Positions 42,331 through 51,690 of a stretch of DNA of 64,000 nt are shown in pieces. The notes under the pieces are model-generated. The model was given only the letters and a program-made list of their open reading frames with translations. It did not search any database and was not told where the DNA came from. Every line of letters starts with the position of its first letter. The stretch's first letter is position 1. Location of the stretch: positions 1 to 64,000 of the forward strand of contig NZ_CALUWS010000003.1 in the NCBI RefSeq assembly GCF_944324525.1. Reading direction: 5' to 3'. The translations under genes and the position numbers were made by a program. Source of the stretch: an uncultured Desulfovibrio sp. (lineage in GTDB: Bacteria; Desulfobacterota; Desulfovibrionia; Desulfovibrionales; Desulfovibrionaceae).

Positions 42331-44352
42331 CTAGCGGCCGCCGCCGTCCTTTACGGCCTTGCGGCCGGGGCGGAAGGGCCAGGGCGTACGGGCCTCGCCG
42401 TCAGGGGCGGGACGCCGCCGGACGTCTGAGCGCCTTTTGTTCCCCTCGTCCGGGGAAGCGGCGCGCACGTTGCCGCGGCCCGCGTCGGGCCGTCCGAAAT
42501 GCGGCATGAGGATGCGGTGCTGGCGCAGGCGCTCGGCGTCGCTGCGGGCCACATAGAGCGGCTCGCCGCTTTCGTCGCACCCGGCGTAGAACATGGCCGT
42601 GGCCAGACTGCCCGGCGTGGGGATGAAACATTGCGTCTGCTGCGGGCTCCAGTGACGGCGGGCCAGCCACTGGGCCAGTTCGCGCATGTCCTCGTCCGTA
42701 CAGCCGGGAAAGCCGCTCATAAGGTAGGGGATGACGTATTGTTCCCGGCCCAGACGGCGGCTCTGGCGCACGAAGCTTTGCAAAAAGGCCTCAAAGACCT
42801 CGAGGGGAGGCTTGCGCATGCGTTCCAGCACCCGCGGCACGCAATGTTCCGGGGCCACCTTGAGCTGCCCGCCGGTGAATTCGCCGGTATAGGCGGCCAG
42901 CGCGTCAGGCTCGCGCAGGGCAAGATCCGCCCGCACTCCGCTGGCCACGCGCACCTGCCGTATGCCGGGCAGACGCTGTACGGCCCGCAACAGCTCCACA
43001 TGGCGTATCTGCGGCGTGATGAAGGAACGGCAGACCGTGGGGAAACAGCAGCTGGCGCGGCGGCAGCGCGGACGGCTCCCGTCGGCCAGGCGTTCGCTGT
43101 CCAGGGCGCAATGGCCCTGCCACATATTGGCCGTGGGGCCGCCCACGTCGGAAATGGCAAGACCGCCACGGCGCGAGTTGCTGTTTTGCGCAAGCTCCGC
43201 CGCCTCGGCAAGGATGGAGTCCTGCGAGCGGGAGGAGATACGCCGCCCCTGGTGCAGGGCCAGCGAACAAAAAGAACAGCCGCCGCCGCAGCCCCGATGA
43301 CTGGTGATGCTGGTACGGAGCATCTCCTCGGCCGGGACAGGCTCGGCATAGGCGGGATGGGCCTTGCGGGTAAAGGGCAGGCTGTAGAGGGCGTCCATCT
43401 CTTCCGTCGTCAGGGGCGCGGCCGGACGGGCCAGCACCACGGCGCGATTGCCGCCCACCGGCTCGAAGGCCCAGCGGTCGAGACCGTGCACCTGCTGTTC
43501 CAGCAGGCGCGTTTGACGCAGGAGCTGGGCGGGTTCCTCCTTGAGCTGCTCATGCGAGGGCAGGAGGATGCCCGTGCTGCCGGCCAGTTCCGGCGGCAGA
43601 TCGGCGGGCAGGCCGTCCGCATCCAGACTGTCCATCCAGACCGAACCGTCGATGCCGCGAATGTCCTTGCCCTCCTGCAGGCGGCGGGCGCATTCCAGCA
43701 CGGCGCGCTCGCCCATGCCGTAGAGCAGCAGATCCGCCTTGGCGTCCATGAGGATGGAGCGCCGCAGGCTGTCCGTCCAGAAGTCGTAATGGCTGACCCG
43801 CCGCAGGGAGGCCTCGATGCCGCCCAGGATGACCGGCAGGCCGGGGAAGGCCTGCCGCGCCAGATTGGCGTAAACGATGCACGCCCGGTTGGGGCGGGCT
43901 CCGGCCCGCCCGCCGGGCGTGTAGGCGTCATCGTGACGTTTTTTGCGGAAGGCCGTGTAATGGGCCAGCAGGGAATCCAGCGCACCGGCGCTGATGCCGG
44001 CGAACAGGCGCGGCCTGCCCATGACCAGCAGATCGTCCGGGCTTTCCCAGCGGGGTTGGCAGACCAGCCCGGCCCGGAAGCCGTGGGCCACCAGCCAGCG
44101 GCCCAGCAGCACGCTGCCCATGGCGTAATGGTCCACATAGGCGTCCCCGCTGACGAGAAGCACATCCAGCTCGTCCCAGCCCAGCGCGTCCATCTCCTGC
44201 CGGCTCATGGGCAGGAATGCCGGTTGCGGCGCGCCGAAGGGCGTGCGCTTCGCCACGACGGCCTTGGCCGGGGCCTCGGGCGCGGCGGCAAGATCGACGC
44301 CGGGACAGGCAGCCCGGCGGCCGGGCTGGGGAAAGGGGACGTTACGCGGCAT
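42331..44352 (-). CDS. YgiQ-family radical SAM protein
   Basis: A 673-residue radical SAM enzyme of unknown reaction. An N-terminal cobalamin-binding-like domain (LVSGDAYVDHYAMGSVLLGR, WLVAHGFRAGLV) is followed by the cluster motif RGCGGGCSFCSL (CxxxCxxC, near residue 352) and a TIM-barrel half with DVGGPTANMW and VAPEHCVPRVLE. The C-terminus is an Arg/Pro-rich tail, as in other YgiQ proteins. It lies 20 bases after the EF-hand gene on the same strand. Confidence 0.92.
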   Translation of the reverse strand: MPRNVPFPQPGRRAACPGVDLAAAPEAPAKAVVAKRTPFGAPQPAFLPMSRQEMDALGWDELDVLLVSGDAYVDHYAMGSVLLGRWLVAHGFRAGLVCQPRWESPDDLLVMGRPRLFAGISAGALDSLLAHYTAFRKKRHDDAYTPGGRAGARPNRACIVYANLARQAFPGLPVILGGIEASLRRVSHYDFWTDSLRRSILMDAKADLLLYGMGERAVLECARRLQEGKDIRGIDGSVWMDSLDADGLPADLPPELAGSTGILLPSHEQLKEEPAQLLRQTRLLEQQVHGLDRWAFEPVGGNRAVVLARPAAPLTTEEMDALYSLPFTRKAHPAYAEPVPAEEMLRTSITSHRGCGGGCSFCSLALHQGRRISSRSQDSILAEAAELAQNSNSRRGGLAISDVGGPTANMWQGHCALDSERLADGSRPRCRRASCCFPTVCRSFITPQIRHVELLRAVQRLPGIRQVRVASGVRADLALREPDALAAYTGEFTGGQLKVAPEHCVPRVLERMRKPPLEVFEAFLQSFVRQSRRLGREQYVIPYLMSGFPGCTDEDMRELAQWLARRHWSPQQTQCFIPTPGSLATAMFYAGCDESGEPLYVARSDAERLRQHRILMPHFGRPDAGRGNVRAASPDEGNKRRSDVRRRPAPDGEARTPWPFRPGRKAVKDGGGR

Positions 44353-44372
44353 AGGCGGGCATCCTTATCCGG

Positions 44373-44753
44373 CTACTTCGCAGGCGGCATGACCAGCGGC
44401 ACGTCCTCGCCCGCGGGAGCGGCGGGGGCGGCCTCCTTCTGGGCGGGAGCGGGCATGCCCGCGCGGCCCTTGGCGTGATCCACAGCAAAGCCGAACCATT
44501 CCTTCTCGCTGATGCTGCCGTCCTTGTCCGTGTCGATGGCGGCAAAGGCGGCTTTCTGCATATTGGGATAGGCGGCGAAGAATTCCTTTTCGCTGACCTT
44601 GCCGTCCTTGTCCGTATCCATCTTGGCGAATTTCTCCGCCGCCGCGCCGTGGCCGGATTCCATGCCCGGCATGGCAAGCGCGGAGGAGGGGAAAGAAAGG
44701 GCAAGAGCGCACAGGGCGGCGCAGGCGGTCATGGCAAAGGGGACATATCTCAT
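44373..44753 (-). CDS. Exported EF-hand calcium-binding protein
   Basis: A 126-residue protein with a signal peptide (MTACAALCALALSFPSSALA) and two canonical EF-hand loops, DTDKDGKVSEKEF (about residue 45) and DTDKDGSISEKEW (about residue 75), followed by a Pro/Ala-rich tail. It should bind calcium in the periplasm or outside. The start ATG at 44753 follows GGAGT; an in-frame ATG 33 bases upstream is less likely because it would precede the signal peptide. Its partner is unknown. Confidence 0.88.
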   Translation of the reverse strand: MRYVPFAMTACAALCALALSFPSSALAMPGMESGHGAAAEKFAKMDTDKDGKVSEKEFFAAYPNMQKAAFAAIDTDKDGSISEKEWFGFAVDHAKGRAGMPAPAQKEAAPAAPAGEDVPLVMPPAK

Positions 44754-44806
44754 GTTGGACTCCAGTCCGGGACGCGGCCCGGTCAATGGGGGGAAAGGGG
44801 AGCGGC

Positions 44807-45184
44807 TCAGGCGGACAGCGAGGCGATGAAGACCTGCATGTCGTCCGGCTGGCCGGGCTTGTGATCCTCAGGATAAAGCAGGGCGGACATGTAGAAGAGC
44901 GAGTTCAGGCGCAGGGCGTTATTGGCGCTGGCCGAGAAGCAGTGCAGACGGTGCCGCAGGCGTTCGCGCTCCTGAGCGTCCATGTCCGCGGGCAGGGCGG
45001 CCAGCAGGGGGGCGACATCCTCCCGTATGGCGGCCAGCAGGCCGGCCTTTTCGCGCATGCCCTCGGCATGGCCGGGCAGATCGCCCTTCTCCAGGCAGGC
45101 CAGCGCCCGGTTTTCGGCTGCCATGACGGCGGCATGGCGCTGTTCGAGCCATTCCCGCAGGGCGGCGCAGGGGGTTGCAGACAT
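44807..45184 (-). CDS. Hypothetical helical protein
   Basis: A 125-residue, almost entirely helical protein: LREWLEQRHAAVMAAENRAL, GMREKAGLLAAIREDVAPLL and ERLRHRLHCFSASANNALRL. The spacing of hydrophobic residues resembles FlgN-type export chaperones, but identity is too weak for a call. GGAGG precedes the ATG at 45184. It lies upstream of the EF-hand gene, 53 bases away. Confidence 0.6.
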   Translation of the reverse strand: MSATPCAALREWLEQRHAAVMAAENRALACLEKGDLPGHAEGMREKAGLLAAIREDVAPLLAALPADMDAQERERLRHRLHCFSASANNALRLNSLFYMSALLYPEDHKPGQPDDMQVFIASLSA

Positions 45185-45294
45185 AAGGATTCCTCCAGAT
45201 GGGCGAAAGGGACGCAGGCCGAAAGGAGGTCGAGTCCCGGCCGTGCGCCCCTTCCGCAGTGCAGGTACCGCCTCCGTCAGGAGGCGGAAAGGCG

Positions 45295-46560
45295 TTAATC
45301 CCAGTGACGCTTGTCCTCGATGGGACGGATCTGCGGCGGCAGGCTGCCGGGCGCAAGGATCTTCAGCTCGGGACGCAGCTTGATCTTTTCGCGGAACTGG
45401 TGAAGCAGCTCTTCCTCGCGCTTGAAGCCGCTGGTCTCGATGAAGAGCGTCATCTCGTCGATGCCGCCGGGGTTGGTGACCTCGATCTGCCAACGCTTCA
45501 CTTCCTCGAAGCGGCTCATGACCTGTTCCACCTGATGCGGATACACGAACATGCCCATGATGCGGGCCGTGGTGTCCACGCGGCCCACGATGCTGCCCAG
45601 GCGCGGGCTGGTGCGGCCGCAGGCGCAGGGGCTGCGGTCGATGTAGGACAGGTCGCCCGTGGCCAGGCGGATGAGCGGATAGGTCTTGTTGAAGGCCGTC
45701 ACCACGATCTCGCCCACTTCGCCGTCCTTGAGCGGGATGCCCGTGTCAGGATGGCAGATCTCCACATAACAGCGGTTGGCGATATGCAGGCCGGTCTTGT
45801 GGAAGCATTCGTAGCCGATGCAGCCCACGTCCGCCGTGCCGTAGCCCTGACGCATGATGAGGTCGTACTTCTTTTCCATCTGGGAGCGCATCTTTTCGGA
45901 AAGACGCTCGCCGGTGACGAAAGCCACTTCGAGGAAAAGATCCTTGCGCAGGTTGAGGCCCTTTTCCTCGGCCTTCTGGGCAAGGTGCATGAGGAAGCTC
46001 GGCGTGCCCACATAACCGCAAACACGCAGCTTCTGCATGACGTCCAGCTGAGTGGTGGCGTCCGACGGGCCGGCCGGGATGACCGCACAGCCCAGATTGC
46101 GCAGCGGCTCCTCAAACATGAGGCCCGCGGGCGTCAGTTGATAATTGAAGGTGTTCTGCACGGCGTCGCCGGGCCGGAACCCCACGGAATAAAAGGCCTC
46201 GGTATAGCCCCAGTAGTCCTCGGCGCGATCCTCGGGGTCGAAGATGGGGCCGGGCGACAGGAAGATACGCTTCAGATCCCCGATGTCCTTGGTGAGCAGG
46301 CCGCCCAGACGCGGCCCCATGGACTGGAGGAAGATGAGCTCTTTTTTCTTGAGGATGGGGATATGCTTGATGTCGGAGAGGGTCTTGAACTTCTCCACAT
46401 TGAATTGCGCACGGTCAAAACGCTTTTTGACGTCTTCCGAATAGCGGTAGGCGTAGGAAAGCAGTTCCTTGAGCTGAATCAGGCAGTACTGGCGGCGCTC
46501 GCTTTCGTCGAGCACTTCGCGGCGGCTGTAAATGCCTTCGGTGCGGTCTTTGCGGGTCAT
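45295..46560 (-). CDS. PaaK-like adenylate-forming ligase, atypical P-loop
   Basis: A 421-residue member of the phenylacetate-CoA-ligase family. The C-terminal core is clear: GYGTADVGCIGYECF, LIRLATGDLSYI, then CACGRTSPRLGSIVGRVDTTARIMGMFVYP (shortened here to CACGRTSPRLG and GRVDTTARIMGMFVYP). The usual SSGTTGxPK phosphate loop is replaced by FLSPGPIFDPED, so ATP binding may differ. It is expressed apart from the other ligase gene (26558-27841), with which it shares family but little close similarity. AAGGTGA precedes the ATG. Confidence 0.82.
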   Translation of the reverse strand: MTRKDRTEGIYSRREVLDESERRQYCLIQLKELLSYAYRYSEDVKKRFDRAQFNVEKFKTLSDIKHIPILKKKELIFLQSMGPRLGGLLTKDIGDLKRIFLSPGPIFDPEDRAEDYWGYTEAFYSVGFRPGDAVQNTFNYQLTPAGLMFEEPLRNLGCAVIPAGPSDATTQLDVMQKLRVCGYVGTPSFLMHLAQKAEEKGLNLRKDLFLEVAFVTGERLSEKMRSQMEKKYDLIMRQGYGTADVGCIGYECFHKTGLHIANRCYVEICHPDTGIPLKDGEVGEIVVTAFNKTYPLIRLATGDLSYIDRSPCACGRTSPRLGSIVGRVDTTARIMGMFVYPHQVEQVMSRFEEVKRWQIEVTNPGGIDEMTLFIETSGFKREEELLHQFREKIKLRPELKILAPGSLPPQIRPIEDKRHWD

Positions 46561-46657
46561 GGCTTCACCTTGTCAAGGTTTTTGGAGAGTGCATTCTGTT
46601 AGCCAATTGCTATGGATTTTGCAAGAACTTTTTTTAAAATGCAATTATTTCAACATA

Positions 46658-48028
46658 TTATTTAGCACTTTCAACAGATGCCGCCCCTGCCTGCAAAGCG
46701 CGGCGGCGCAGGATGCGGCGCTTGAGACCATCATAGACCGGCTCGCCGCCCAGACGCGAGGCCACCAGCGAGGCCGTCAGGGCCGTCAGGAGGACGGCGG
46801 GCGCGGAGAAAGGACAGCGCGCCATCTCCACCACCAGCGCCGTGCCGGTGAGCGGCGCGCGCACCGTGGCGGCGAACATCCCCCCCATGCCCAGCACCAG
46901 CAGCAGGGGGATCTCGTCGGCATGCAGCCAGCCCTGTTCCAGCAGCGGAGAGGCCACGCAGGCCCCCAGCAGGCTCCCGGCCAGCAGCATGGGCATGAGC
47001 AGCCCCCCGGCCACGCCGGAGGCGAAGCTCAGGCCGGAAAAGGCGATCTTGCCGAGCAGCAGGCAGAGCAGGAAGCCCAGCCCGTTGCCCAGCAGCACCG
47101 GGGAGGCCAGATCCAGCGTCTCGACGCCCACGCCGCCCACGAGCCGGGGCGCCACGGCCAGCAGCAGGGCGCTCACGCCGAAGGGGAAGGCCGAGCGCAG
47201 CCACGGCGGCAGCCACGGCAACGCGTCCTGCCAGAGGGTCAGACGGATGATCACGGCATTATAGAGCAGGCCGGCCAGCCCGCTCAACAGGCCCACACCG
47301 AGCGCAAGTCCGTATTGCGGCAGTCCCGCATCCTTCCAGACGGCAAAGGGGAAGACCGGCCCGAAGTCGAAAAAGAGGAAGAGCGCCACCCAGGCGCCGA
47401 TGGCCGAGAAGGCCGCAAAGAAGAACAGCGGCAGGCCCAGCGGGCTGCGCATCTCCTCGAAGGCGAAGAGCATGCCCGCCACGGGCGCGCCGAAGGCCGC
47501 CGTCAGCCCGGCCACGCTGCCGCCCACGAGGAAACGCGAATACTGCTCCTCCGGGCTGTGCCAGAGCCGCCCGACGCCCGCCCCCACACAGGCCCCCATC
47601 TGGATGCACGGGCCCTCGCGCCCCACGGAAAGCCCGGCGCTCAGGGCCGCCAGCGTGGCCACGAACTTGCGCCAGAGCACGCGCCGCCAGCGCATGGGCG
47701 GCAAAAGACCGGCCGCCATGAGTTCCACCTGCGGGATGCCGCTGCCGCTGATGAGCGGTTCCTGCCGCAGCAGGAGGTGAGCGATCATGGCCAGCAGGGC
47801 CAGCCCGCCGAGGATGTAGGCCCAGGCCCACGGGGTGTCCGCGGCATACAGCTGCAGCCAGTAGGACGCGTACAGACGGAACGTGTCGTACAGCCGGCGA
47901 AAGAGACCGATGATGCCCCCGGCGATGAGGCCCGTCAGCAGGGCCTGCCCGCAGAGCCGCCAGGCTCCGAGACGCTGGAGGTGTTGCGCTTCCCGCAGGA
48001 AGAGGGGCAGCGGATGGCGATGGTTCAT
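46658..48028 (-). CDS. ClC-type chloride channel/antiporter
   Basis: A 456-residue inner-membrane ClC protein without CBS domains. The three selectivity segments are GSGIPQ (about 95), GREGPCIQMG (about 134) and a GMFAATVRAPLTG segment near 405. The gating glutamate, in GREGP, is present, which favours H+/Cl- exchange or fluoride/chloride transport over a passive channel. The ATG at 48028 follows GAGGATC; the open frame upstream to 48187 is basic and repeat-like and is not used. Confidence 0.92.
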   Translation of the reverse strand: MNHRHPLPLFLREAQHLQRLGAWRLCGQALLTGLIAGGIIGLFRRLYDTFRLYASYWLQLYAADTPWAWAYILGGLALLAMIAHLLLRQEPLISGSGIPQVELMAAGLLPPMRWRRVLWRKFVATLAALSAGLSVGREGPCIQMGACVGAGVGRLWHSPEEQYSRFLVGGSVAGLTAAFGAPVAGMLFAFEEMRSPLGLPLFFFAAFSAIGAWVALFLFFDFGPVFPFAVWKDAGLPQYGLALGVGLLSGLAGLLYNAVIIRLTLWQDALPWLPPWLRSAFPFGVSALLLAVAPRLVGGVGVETLDLASPVLLGNGLGFLLCLLLGKIAFSGLSFASGVAGGLLMPMLLAGSLLGACVASPLLEQGWLHADEIPLLLVLGMGGMFAATVRAPLTGTALVVEMARCPFSAPAVLLTALTASLVASRLGGEPVYDGLKRRILRRRALQAGAASVESAK

Positions 48029-48146
48029 GCACGATCCTCGTTGCTGGGATGGCCGGCGGCGGGCAAGCGCCCCGCCCCCGCGGCGGGGGAGTATGCCGCC
48101 GGAACGGGGAGAATTCAAGGGCCGGGGAAAAAGATGAAAAAAAGAC

Positions 48147-48175
48147 TTGCCAAATGTGCCGCTCTGGCGTACAAG
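48147..48175 (+). promoter_or_regulatory. Promoter of tRNA-Phe
   Basis: TTGCCA (48147-48152), 17 bases, TACAAG (48170-48175), 29 bases before the tRNA. Confidence 0.65.
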
Positions 48176-48204
48176 CATTCCTGTCACGACGGTTCGCCGT
48201 CAGG

Positions 48205-48280
48205 GCCGAGGTAGCTCAGTTGGTAGAGCAGGGGACTGAAAATCCCCGTGTCGGCAGTTCAATTCTGTCCCTCGGCACCA
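48205..48280 (+). tRNA. tRNA-Phe (GAA)
   Basis: 76 bases with encoded CCA. The anticodon stem GGGGA/TCCCC frames the loop CTGAAAA, anticodon GAA (phenylalanine). The acceptor GCCGAGG pairs perfectly with CCTCGGC. Confidence 0.97.
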
Positions 48281-48290
48281 TGAGGAAGGT

Positions 48291-48321
48291 AAGGCCCATG
48301 CTTCGGCATGGGCCTTTTTTT
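48291..48321 (+). terminator. Terminator of tRNA-Phe
   Basis: Stem GGCCCATGC / GCATGGGCC with a TTCG tetraloop, followed by seven T. Confidence 0.94.
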
Positions 48322-48340
48322 GTTGTTTCGCGCCCTTTTC

Positions 48341-48425
48341 GAAACAAGAGCGTTGCCATTGGGAACGGCAAAACGCCAGGCCGCAGGGTTTGAACCGCGA
48401 AGCGTTTTAAACGGAAAATGCTCCA
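48341..48425 (-). repeat. Family-1 interspersed repeat, copy E (short)
   Basis: On the minus strand it reads GGAGCATTTTCCGTTTAAAA, then TGCGGCCTGGCGTTTTGCCG, ending near GCAACGCTCTTG. About 85 bp; the central part is deleted. Confidence 0.75.
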
Positions 48426-48429
48426 GGCG

Positions 48430-48828
48430 TAGAACATCAACACTAATTTTACAAATAATTTCAATAGATAAGTATTACCCCGTACACGTTCCGCTTGCCA
48501 TAGAGGCGGGGTCGCCTCGTGTCTCTGCCCCTTCCCCCGGTAAAAGCGCACTGGGGAAGGAATGGGGGCCTGGGGGGAAGGGCGACGAAAACGCCTTTTC
48601 TCGCTCCGCTGCAAAAAGGCTGGGCCCTCCCGCGCCGGCGGCGACCAAATGGCGGCCGCAGGCCGTGCCCGTTGGGCGACGCAGGAGCCTTACGGACATC
48701 GACAGCAGAGCGCGACCAAATGGCGGCCGCAGGCCGTGCCCGTTAGGCGACGCAGGAGCCTTACGGGCATCGACAGCAGAGCGAGGGGTTCCCCCCAAAC
48801 AGACCGCAAATAGTGTCAACAGCTCCTA
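48430..48828 (-). repeat. Family-2 repeat copy carrying a tandem insert, ends at a stop codon
   Basis: Reverse orientation. On the minus strand it starts TAGGAGCTGTTGACAC, whose TAG is the stop of the Sel1 gene. It runs through GTTTGGGGGGAACCCC, a tandem 71-bp module, the CCTTCCCCAGTGCGCTTTTA segment and an AT-rich arm ending near ATTATTTGTAAAATTAG. It fills the gap between tRNA-Phe and the Sel1 genes; no gene is seen in it. Confidence 0.75.
48641..48782. repeat. Tandem duplication, 2 x 71 bp
   Basis: Two adjacent 71-bp units (48641-48711 and 48712-48782) differ at two positions. A split copy of the same module flanks the family-2 element at 55964-56197. Confidence 0.88.
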
Positions 48829-50010
48829 GCGACCCGCTTGCGGCCTTTCCTTGAGGAACCTGGCGGCGGCCTCTTGGGCTGCCGCCCTGGACGTGGGCCG
48901 CATCTGCCGTTCAAGCTCCGTTTTCAGCTTGACCGCTTCGGCGGCCGGCTCCTGCCCTTCGGGGAGAAGGCCCATGTACATCAGCAAGTACGTATAGGCG
49001 TCGACGGGATCTTTCGGGACGCCCCTGCCGCGAGCGAAGCGTTGCGCCAGATTCAGCGCCGCCTCGGCGTGACCGCCGTGCGCCGCCTTGCTGAACCAGT
49101 GGACTGCCCACTGTTCGTCCCAGTAGGTTCCCCTGCCCTGTTCCGACATGAGCCCCACTCGGTATTGCGCCGAGACGACTTTCTGGTTGGCCAGACGGTA
49201 ATACCAGAAAAAAGCCTCCACCGCGTCTTCCTCGATGCCGTCGCCTCGATCCAGCATGGCCGCCAGCTTGAGTTGCGCCTCGACAAACCCCAGCTCAGCC
49301 GCCTCGAGGAAAAGGGCCGCCGCCTCGCGCTTGTCCTGCGGCACGCCCTCACCCTCATAATAGGCGCAGCCCAGTTTGAAAACGGCTTCGACGACACCGT
49401 GTTCCGCCGCCTTGCGATACCATTCGACGGCCTGCGCCCCGTCCTGCGGCACGCCCCGGCCTTCATGATACGCAAGCCCCAGCCTGTACTGGGCCGGGCC
49501 ATACCCCTGTTCCGCCGCCTTGCGCAGCCATTCGGCCGCCTGTGCCTTGTCCTGCGGCACATGGTCGCCACGACTGAACATGAGGGCCAGATTGTATTTG
49601 AAGTCGACGCTCCCCTGTTCCGCCGCCTTGCGGTACCAGTAGGCGGCCTGTTCCTTGTCCTGCGGCACGAGGTCGCCGGCGCCGTATATCTCGCCCAGTT
49701 TGCGTTGCGCTTCGCTATTTCCCCGCTCGGCCGCCTTGCGGAACCAGGCGACCGCTTTTGCCCCCTTGGCGGGGTCGCCGCCGCTCTCGCTGTAGAACGA
49801 GTAGCCCCGCCTGAGGCTTGCATGGGTGTCCATATTGGTGACGATCTGATCGATGATGCCGCTTTTGAACGCCAGGACGGCCAACAAAATGACAACAACG
49901 AAAGTGATCGGCAGCGGCCGCTCCCACACATTCCGACTTCGATCCGTCGATATGCGGCGTTCGGCCGGCCGTCCTCTTCGTGCGGACAGATCGCTTTTCC
50001 TTGCGAACAT
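48826..50010 (-). CDS. Sel1-repeat protein, membrane anchored
   Basis: A 394-residue protein with a positively charged N-terminus, one membrane helix (about 34-54, ITFVVVILLAVLAFKSGI) and about eight Sel1-like repeats of 36 residues from about 70 to 350, each with the AAEQG...A...LG..Y..G.GVPQDK pattern. Such solenoids bind protein partners and often face the periplasm in envelope signalling. It is the third gene of a minus-strand unit behind a related Sel1 protein. The ATG at 50010 is chosen because upstream sequence is a family-1 repeat fragment. The stop codon is donated by a family-2 repeat. Confidence 0.85.
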   Translation of the reverse strand: MFARKSDLSARRGRPAERRISTDRSRNVWERPLPITFVVVILLAVLAFKSGIIDQIVTNMDTHASLRRGYSFYSESGGDPAKGAKAVAWFRKAAERGNSEAQRKLGEIYGAGDLVPQDKEQAAYWYRKAAEQGSVDFKYNLALMFSRGDHVPQDKAQAAEWLRKAAEQGYGPAQYRLGLAYHEGRGVPQDGAQAVEWYRKAAEHGVVEAVFKLGCAYYEGEGVPQDKREAAALFLEAAELGFVEAQLKLAAMLDRGDGIEEDAVEAFFWYYRLANQKVVSAQYRVGLMSEQGRGTYWDEQWAVHWFSKAAHGGHAEAALNLAQRFARGRGVPKDPVDAYTYLLMYMGLLPEGQEPAAEAVKLKTELERQMRPTSRAAAQEAAARFLKERPQAGR

Positions 50011-50025
50011 CAGCGTTTCCCATCC

Positions 50026-50076
50026 TGGAGCAGGTTTCGCTTGCAACGCATTACGTTGCAAACGGAAAATGCTTGC
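50026..50076 (-). repeat. Family-1 repeat fragment, copy I
   Basis: A 5'-end fragment: on the minus strand AAGCATTTTCCGTTTGCAAC followed by the small palindrome GCAACG/CGTTGC. It lies between the two Sel1 genes, just upstream of the ATG of the second. Confidence 0.65.
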
Positions 50077-50106
50077 GCGTCAACAGGCAGCAACCCACCG
50101 GGCGGC

Positions 50107-51690
50107 TTACCGGAAGGAGAAGCGTTCAAGGAGACGCCGAGCCTGCTTGTCGCCGTTCCTGGCCTGCTGCACGAGCTGGTAATATGATCCAAGAATTCTG
50201 CGGAATTTCGCCGCTTCTTCATATTCCCGCGGGTACTCCAGCCTGAACCTCTCCAGCGCGGCGTCGGCGCCGGCATACCCCTGACAGGCCGCCTTCTCCA
50301 GCCAGTAGCGCGCCCTCACCAGATCTTTGGCAAGGTCGACACCCTCATAAAAAGCGACGCCCAGAAGGTACTGTGCGGCGGCGTATCCCAGCTCCGCCGC
50401 CTGGCTGTACCAGTCAAAAGCCTTCCCCTTGTCGGCGGGCATGTCCTTCCCCAGAAAAAAACGAGACGCCAGCCGGTACTTGGCCTCAGCATCCCCGTAC
50501 TTCGCAACGTCCCAGGCGCGGAAAAGAGCGGCTTCCACCAGTATCTCCGGGGCCTTGGGGTGTCCCAGTCTTGCCGCTACCCGCAGCAGACGGAGCCCCC
50601 CCTCCGGATCCAGAAGCGTGCCCCGCCCCTTGTATTTGCTTATGCCCGCATCATAGGCGGCCACGGCTTTTCGCTCTCTGATGGTCTCACGCAGGCTGTC
50701 CCGCGACAGCTCTTTTTTTTGCGGCAGCCCCAGGCCGGTATTGTACATGACGCTCAGCCTGTACCAGGCTTCGGCTACGCCCTGTTCCCCGGCCTTGCGC
50801 AGCCATTCCAGCGCCTGTGCCGTATCCTGTGGCAGGCCGTCGCCATCGGCATACATGATGCCCAGCCTGTACTGGGCATCGGCTTCTCCCTGTTCGGCCG
50901 CCTTGCGAAACCAGTAGGCGGCTTCGGCCTTGTCCAGCGGCACGCCGTCGCCTTCATCGCACAGCGTGGCGAGCTGCCACTGTGCATCGATATTGTGTTT
51001 CATGGCGGCCTTGCGGAACCAGCGCGCCGCTTCGGTCTTGTCCTGCGGCACGCCCTTGCCTTCGAGGCTGGCGTATGCCCGGGCAAGCAGCTCCTCCTCC
51101 GGCAGCGTATCGGTCGCCATATCCTTTTCAAGCTCTTTCAAAACGGCCTGAGCATCGGTATTGCCCTGTCCGGCGAGCGCGAGCAGCCAGTTTACCGCCT
51201 CGGCCTTGTCCTGCGGGGTCCCCCCCTCCCCTTCGGCATACAGCGTGCCCAGAGCGATCTGGGCATCGACATGGCCCTGCGAGGCGGCCTCGCGCAGCCA
51301 GAAAAGCGCCTTCTCCATATCCCTGCTGACGCCTTCGCCCCTGGAAAGCATGATCCCCACCTGATACTCGGTAGAACCTCTGCCCTTGTCGGCCGCATTG
51401 GAGAAATAGGCCTTGTCCATCCCGCGAACGCGCTCCTCCCACAGGATGAAAAGCACGTTTTCGGTAACGGTGCTGAGGCAGATGGCGGCAAGGGGGAGGC
51501 ATATGGCCGCCGCCAGCAGCGTGCGCTGAGGCAGAGGTCTGTCCTCTCCCTTGCTGAAAAGCGATTTGAAGAAGGATCTGCAACTGAGGACGGCACGGGG
51601 AAGCGCGGCGGCGGCCGCAAGGCCCCTCCGTAAGGACAGCGTGCCGCCCTTTTCCGTGCGTTGCGTCGAGGTAACGTCTTTTTGCGGCAT
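50107..51690 (-). CDS. Sel1-repeat protein, longer paralogue
   Basis: A 527-residue relative of the next gene. A basic N-terminus is followed by a membrane helix (about 58-80, LLAAAICLPLAAICLSTVTE) and then about ten Sel1-like repeats with the recurring GVPQDKAEA and AAEQGEADAQYRLG patterns. Repeat units in the middle (about 215-290) are most regular; the last (about 445-480) is diverged. AAGGAGCG precedes the ATG at 51690. Together with the gene at 48826-50010 it looks like a tandem duplication followed by repeat gain or loss. Confidence 0.85.
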   Translation of the reverse strand: MPQKDVTSTQRTEKGGTLSLRRGLAAAAALPRAVLSCRSFFKSLFSKGEDRPLPQRTLLAAAICLPLAAICLSTVTENVLFILWEERVRGMDKAYFSNAADKGRGSTEYQVGIMLSRGEGVSRDMEKALFWLREAASQGHVDAQIALGTLYAEGEGGTPQDKAEAVNWLLALAGQGNTDAQAVLKELEKDMATDTLPEEELLARAYASLEGKGVPQDKTEAARWFRKAAMKHNIDAQWQLATLCDEGDGVPLDKAEAAYWFRKAAEQGEADAQYRLGIMYADGDGLPQDTAQALEWLRKAGEQGVAEAWYRLSVMYNTGLGLPQKKELSRDSLRETIRERKAVAAYDAGISKYKGRGTLLDPEGGLRLLRVAARLGHPKAPEILVEAALFRAWDVAKYGDAEAKYRLASRFFLGKDMPADKGKAFDWYSQAAELGYAAAQYLLGVAFYEGVDLAKDLVRARYWLEKAACQGYAGADAALERFRLEYPREYEEAAKFRRILGSYYQLVQQARNGDKQARRLLERFSFR

